From contig NZ_MPSB01000007.1 of NCBI RefSeq assembly GCF_001981525.1, forward strand, positions 62,001 to 126,000: a DNA stretch of 64,000 nt. Direction: 5' to 3'. Below, one piece after another: positions 61,526-64,000 of the stretch; position 1 is the first letter of the stretch, and the number at the start of each line of letters is the position of its first letter. The notes below the pieces were generated by a model, which made no database searches, had not been told where the DNA came from, and saw only the letters and a list, made by a program, of their open reading frames with translations. Made by a program: the position numbers and the translations under genes. Origin of the DNA: Sphingomonas jeddahensis. GTDB taxonomy: Bacteria; Pseudomonadota; Alphaproteobacteria; Sphingomonadales; Sphingomonadaceae.

Positions 61526-61816
61526 GTCGCGCCAGCCGGGCTTTTGCGCCTGTGTGAGGTTGACCGAAAGTGCTCTCGCGTCCCTCCCAATTCAATGCTC
61601 ACGCTGTGCAGCGATCGACACGTCCCGTACCGTGCGGCCGCATTGAATTAGGCCGCGACTACGATAATTCACGACATAGCGAGGTGAAGGTTTGTCAAGA
61701 CGTCGGACCTCAACTTTTCGGTCAAACTGCCAAAGCGCGCCCACGCCTTCCGGTTCAACATACGCTCCCGCTTTGCATTTGTCGTGGCTTGAACTGCGAG
61801 CATGTGTCTCGGAACT
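61526..61816. other. Intergenic gap with a long-range inverted repeat
   Basis: This 291-base stretch between the serine recombinase and the minus-strand specificity gene contains no gene. The perfect inverted repeat at 61589-61649 is described separately. It could be the recombination site of the neighbouring enzyme or the right border of the capsid element. Confidence 0.4.
61589..61649. repeat. Perfect 10-base inverted repeat after the serine recombinase
   Basis: AATTCAATGC (61589-61598) and GCATTGAATT (61640-61649) are perfect inverted copies with 41 bases between, 64 bases after the recombinase stop. Their AT content differs from the host background. Confidence 0.55.
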
Positions 61817-62410
61817 CTATCCGACAACAGCCTGGCTCATGATATGCTGCTGAATCCGTCCACTTATACCAGAAATGCCAGACATCAGAGTGTCCCGCCT
61901 TTGATACAGCGCTGCGAGCCGATCTTGAACTTCTACAGAAGGAATGCTCACCGACCGTGATTTAAGCAAAGTCCTGGGAAAGTCTCCGATTCCATCCTCG
62001 GAAGTGCGTAGGCTTTGAAACTCTTCCGTGTAGTGCGCCGCAAACCACGCCAGATTTATACGATCGCGATACTCTGGTTTAGGAAGTATCGCATAGGCGT
62101 CTTCCTGAACAATAAATCGCGTATCGCTCACGACAAAGATCCGACCTGCATAGCCTTTTCGAGCTACGATCAGCGCTGGACCTTCGAGGATAGTAAGGCC
62201 TGTGGCTGATGCAACTTCGTAGTCCAGACGGCCGATTGGACGCCTGTTTGTTGCATAAACAGGTATCGGATCAGGTGTAGTCGGCTGATGTTGATAGAGG
62301 AACTCCTCTGTGAGCCCCCCATTGTTATCGAGGAAATCAAATAGCCTGTCCACCGTCCCGCTTAGAACGACTTGATCGGGCAATATATGAACCCTTGCTA
62401 CCTCAAGCAT
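61817..62410 (-). CDS. hsdS: Restriction-modification specificity subunit, single-domain (HsdS-like)
   Basis: A 197-residue protein with one target-recognition unit. PIPVYATNRRPIGRLDYEVAS and PALIVARKGYAGRIFVVSDTRFIVQEDAYAI match the TRD core, and a C-terminal coiled coil (VEVQDRLAALYQRRDTLMSGISG) serves as spacer. Type I specificity subunits normally have two such units (about 400 residues), so this is a half-size version that would act as a dimer or is truncated. The ATG (62410-62408) overlaps the methylase stop. Confidence 0.8.
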   Translation of the reverse strand: MLEVARVHILPDQVVLSGTVDRLFDFLDNNGGLTEEFLYQHQPTTPDPIPVYATNRRPIGRLDYEVASATGLTILEGPALIVARKGYAGRIFVVSDTRFIVQEDAYAILPKPEYRDRINLAWFAAHYTEEFQSLRTSEDGIGDFPRTLLKSRSVSIPSVEVQDRLAALYQRRDTLMSGISGISGRIQQHIMSQAVVG

Positions 62411-64000
62411 GATCAAATGCACTTTCTAGAAAACGCTCACCAAAAACAAGGAGTTGCTCAAACTGAACTTCTGACATCTCAACAACTTCCTTTCTGCGGA
62501 GATAGGTCTCGGAGCTAAGTGAGAAGAAGTTTGCCTCGCACACCTCGTCTATCGGTACTAGTTTTGCCTTTCCATCAATCAAGAGTCTACCAAATTGACC
62601 ATCTTCAAGGCTGGTCAGGTCATCTTGATTGATCGGGAAGCGCTTAGACCCAGCCTGGAAGCCGTCGTGATCGACAATATAATGCCAGATCGGTTGTTCT
62701 TGAAGGCGACCGCGATCACGTGGCATCTTCTTAGTAAAAAACAGGATGTACGTCTTTTCTCCAGTGTAGGGGAGAAAAGAAAAAGAGGGCAAAGATACGA
62801 CCGCCTCGACTGTCACATCAAAGAGAAACCGCAGACGATAGCTATCGTTAGATGTGTTTTGTACCAGACCATCAGGCACGATAACCGCCGCTTTGCCTCC
62901 GGGCAGCAATGAAGTTACGATCTTCTCTAGGAACAATAGTTCATAGCGACGCTTATTGGTGTAGGCGAAGCTGCTGATGTCAGCGGCTCCAGCGTACTGT
63001 CCGTAAGGAACATTTGCGATAATGTAATCAAATTGATCTGATAGGTCTTCTGTTAAGCTGTCAGCTGTGGCCCGGACGTGGGCGCCACCATCACCTGCCA
63101 TCATCATGTTAGTCCGGGCATACGGGATCGCATGCTGGCCGTTCGTGTCGAGGCCGACGAATGTTGAGTTCTTTAAACGCCGCGACACGTCGTCAGTTAA
63201 AGAGCCGCCTCGCCGGTAGGTCTCTTGGAGATAAAGAAAAGCTTCCACCAGGAAGCCCCCCGTACCGCAGGCAAGATCGCAAATACGTATCGGCCGCGGG
63301 GACGTTTCTAAAAAGAACAGGTTCCGCACCATGAAGCGCACAATGTGTCGAGGCGTGTAAAACTCGCCAAAGTCCTTCTTGATGTTTCGACTCGCATACG
63401 TTTCATAAACGATGCCAAAGAAGTCAAAGTCGCTACCGTAAAGATTAAACTGGCCAAGCTCATCAACAATCCTTGCCACGGCATCCGCATTCAAGCGGCC
63501 GTCGACCTCAAGGCTTCCACGCAGATGTTGAAACATAGCTACTTCTACGACGTCGTCTATGGTGTTGCGGACGTCTCGGTCGATCTGTCCGCGCCGCCAG
63601 TCGGACCAGAGTAAAACGGTGCTCGGCAGAACGGGATGAAGTCTTTGTCGCTCAGACAGGATGTGTAGAATGCAGAAAGTAAGCGTCGTCTTTATTATCG
63701 CCTCTTCGCTCCCGCGGCCCATGCCGCGCGATCGGAATACCTGTCTGAGGTTCCAGAGAGCGGAACGGAACCGGTTAGCATCTGGGACAACTTGCGCGAA
63801 TGATCGAACCCTGACGGCGTTGTTCTCAGCGTTCACCTGCGCCTGAACCGCAATCAGCACTGGAACCGATGCGAAGTCCGCTATGACGCGCCCGTCGAGG
63901 GTGATCTCGGCTCCCGTGATGGCGTTATAGCACCGCGTAAGCCCGTCGGTGTTGGTGACGAAGAACGAGTGAAGCCCTTGTCGCGTCGCCTTCTCTCGGC
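62403..64000 (-). CDS. hsdM: N-6 DNA methylase (HsdM-like) with N-terminal restriction-type domain, 5' end beyond window
   Basis: The frame is open to the right edge: upstream of the apparent GTG at 63860 it continues protein-like (HSFFVTNTDGLTRCYN, EITLDGRVIADFASVP), so at least 532 residues are visible and the start is missing. The visible N-terminal ~100 residues resemble the HsdR_N-type segment found on some methylases. Motif I is DLACGTGGFLVEA (SAM binding). The catalytic motif reads NVPY rather than the canonical NPPF/Y. EFYTPRHIVRFMV is an HsdM hallmark. It would methylate adenine for a type I-like system. Confidence 0.88.
   Translation of the reverse strand, partial: REKATRQGLHSFFVTNTDGLTRCYNAITGAEITLDGRVIADFASVPVLIAVQAQVNAENNAVRVRSFAQVVPDANRFRSALWNLRQVFRSRGMGRGSEEAIIKTTLTFCILHILSERQRLHPVLPSTVLLWSDWRRGQIDRDVRNTIDDVVEVAMFQHLRGSLEVDGRLNADAVARIVDELGQFNLYGSDFDFFGIVYETYASRNIKKDFGEFYTPRHIVRFMVRNLFFLETSPRPIRICDLACGTGGFLVEAFLYLQETYRRGGSLTDDVSRRLKNSTFVGLDTNGQHAIPYARTNMMMAGDGGAHVRATADSLTEDLSDQFDYIIANVPYGQYAGAADISSFAYTNKRRYELLFLEKIVTSLLPGGKAAVIVPDGLVQNTSNDSYRLRFLFDVTVEAVVSLPSFSFLPYTGEKTYILFFTKKMPRDRGRLQEQPIWHYIVDHDGFQAGSKRFPINQDDLTSLEDGQFGRLLIDGKAKLVPIDEVCEANFFSLSSETYLRRKEVVEMSEVQFEQLLVFGERFLESAFDHA

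Noticed and set aside
63860..63860. GTG at 63860 as the start of the methylase
   Set aside because: The frame stays open and protein-like to the right edge of the window, so the true start lies outside.

Overview
The window reads as chromosome of a high-GC alphaproteobacterium, most likely a Sphingomonas-type organism. The evidence is a contiguous Entner-Doudoroff block (zwf, pgl, edd, glk, eda), a large TonB-dependent receptor, sphingomonad-style palindromic intergenic repeats and the general codon bias. This is inference from gene content; no rRNA is present to confirm it. Both ends cut a gene: a CoA-transferase at the left and a methylase at the right.

Left block (1-10.9 kb) is acyl-CoA catabolism. 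It has two CaiB/BaiF CoA-transferases, two short-chain dehydrogenases, two acyl-CoA dehydrogenases and a divergent IclR regulator that is translationally coupled to one of the dehydrogenases. A secreted S10 peptidase and a Tat-exported gamma-glutamyltransferase-like enzyme flank it. Next comes housekeeping (10.9-15.4 kb): truA-fmt on the minus strand, recR, def and rmuC on the plus strand. The Entner-Doudoroff genes (15.7-21.7 kb, minus) come next, with a palindromic repeat in the gap between each separated pair. They are followed by argC-SH3-MarR with overlapping reading frames, secG, pyrG, a Nudix hydrolase and a small heat-shock gene.

The middle (27-47.8 kb) is ordinary accessory chromosome. 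It holds a TonB receptor; a LysR regulator divergent from pirin and wrbA; an M15 peptidase; an RluA-type pseudouridine synthase overlapping arfB; a LuxR-type regulator; an MscS channel; topoisomerase IB; a DJ-1/PfpI protein; fdhD; an HNH nuclease; three further SDR/phosphotransferase genes; a repeat-rich secreted protein; an Lrp regulator; an unusual histidine-kinase-like protein coupled to a polysaccharide deacetylase; and a TspO-like protein.

The right third (about 48-64 kb) is a mobile region. A tyrosine integrase is followed by an 0.88-kb non-coding stretch that carries a dense cluster of GANTC sites, the recognition sequence of the alphaproteobacterial CcrM methylase. Then comes a compact plus-strand phage head module: large terminase, portal, a small possible scaffold, major capsid protein, connector-like proteins and a MuF-type minor head protein. 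It ends in three tightly overlapping accessory genes, including a LacI-type DNA-binding headpiece on a phage protein and a kinase-fold protein. No tail, lysis or replication genes were recognised. The cargo that follows looks defensive: a DUF4062 protein, a serine recombinase and a type I-like restriction-modification pair. A capsid-only element of this kind resembles the capsid-forming satellites (cf-PICI-like) that borrow tails from helper phages. A decayed prophage is the main alternative.
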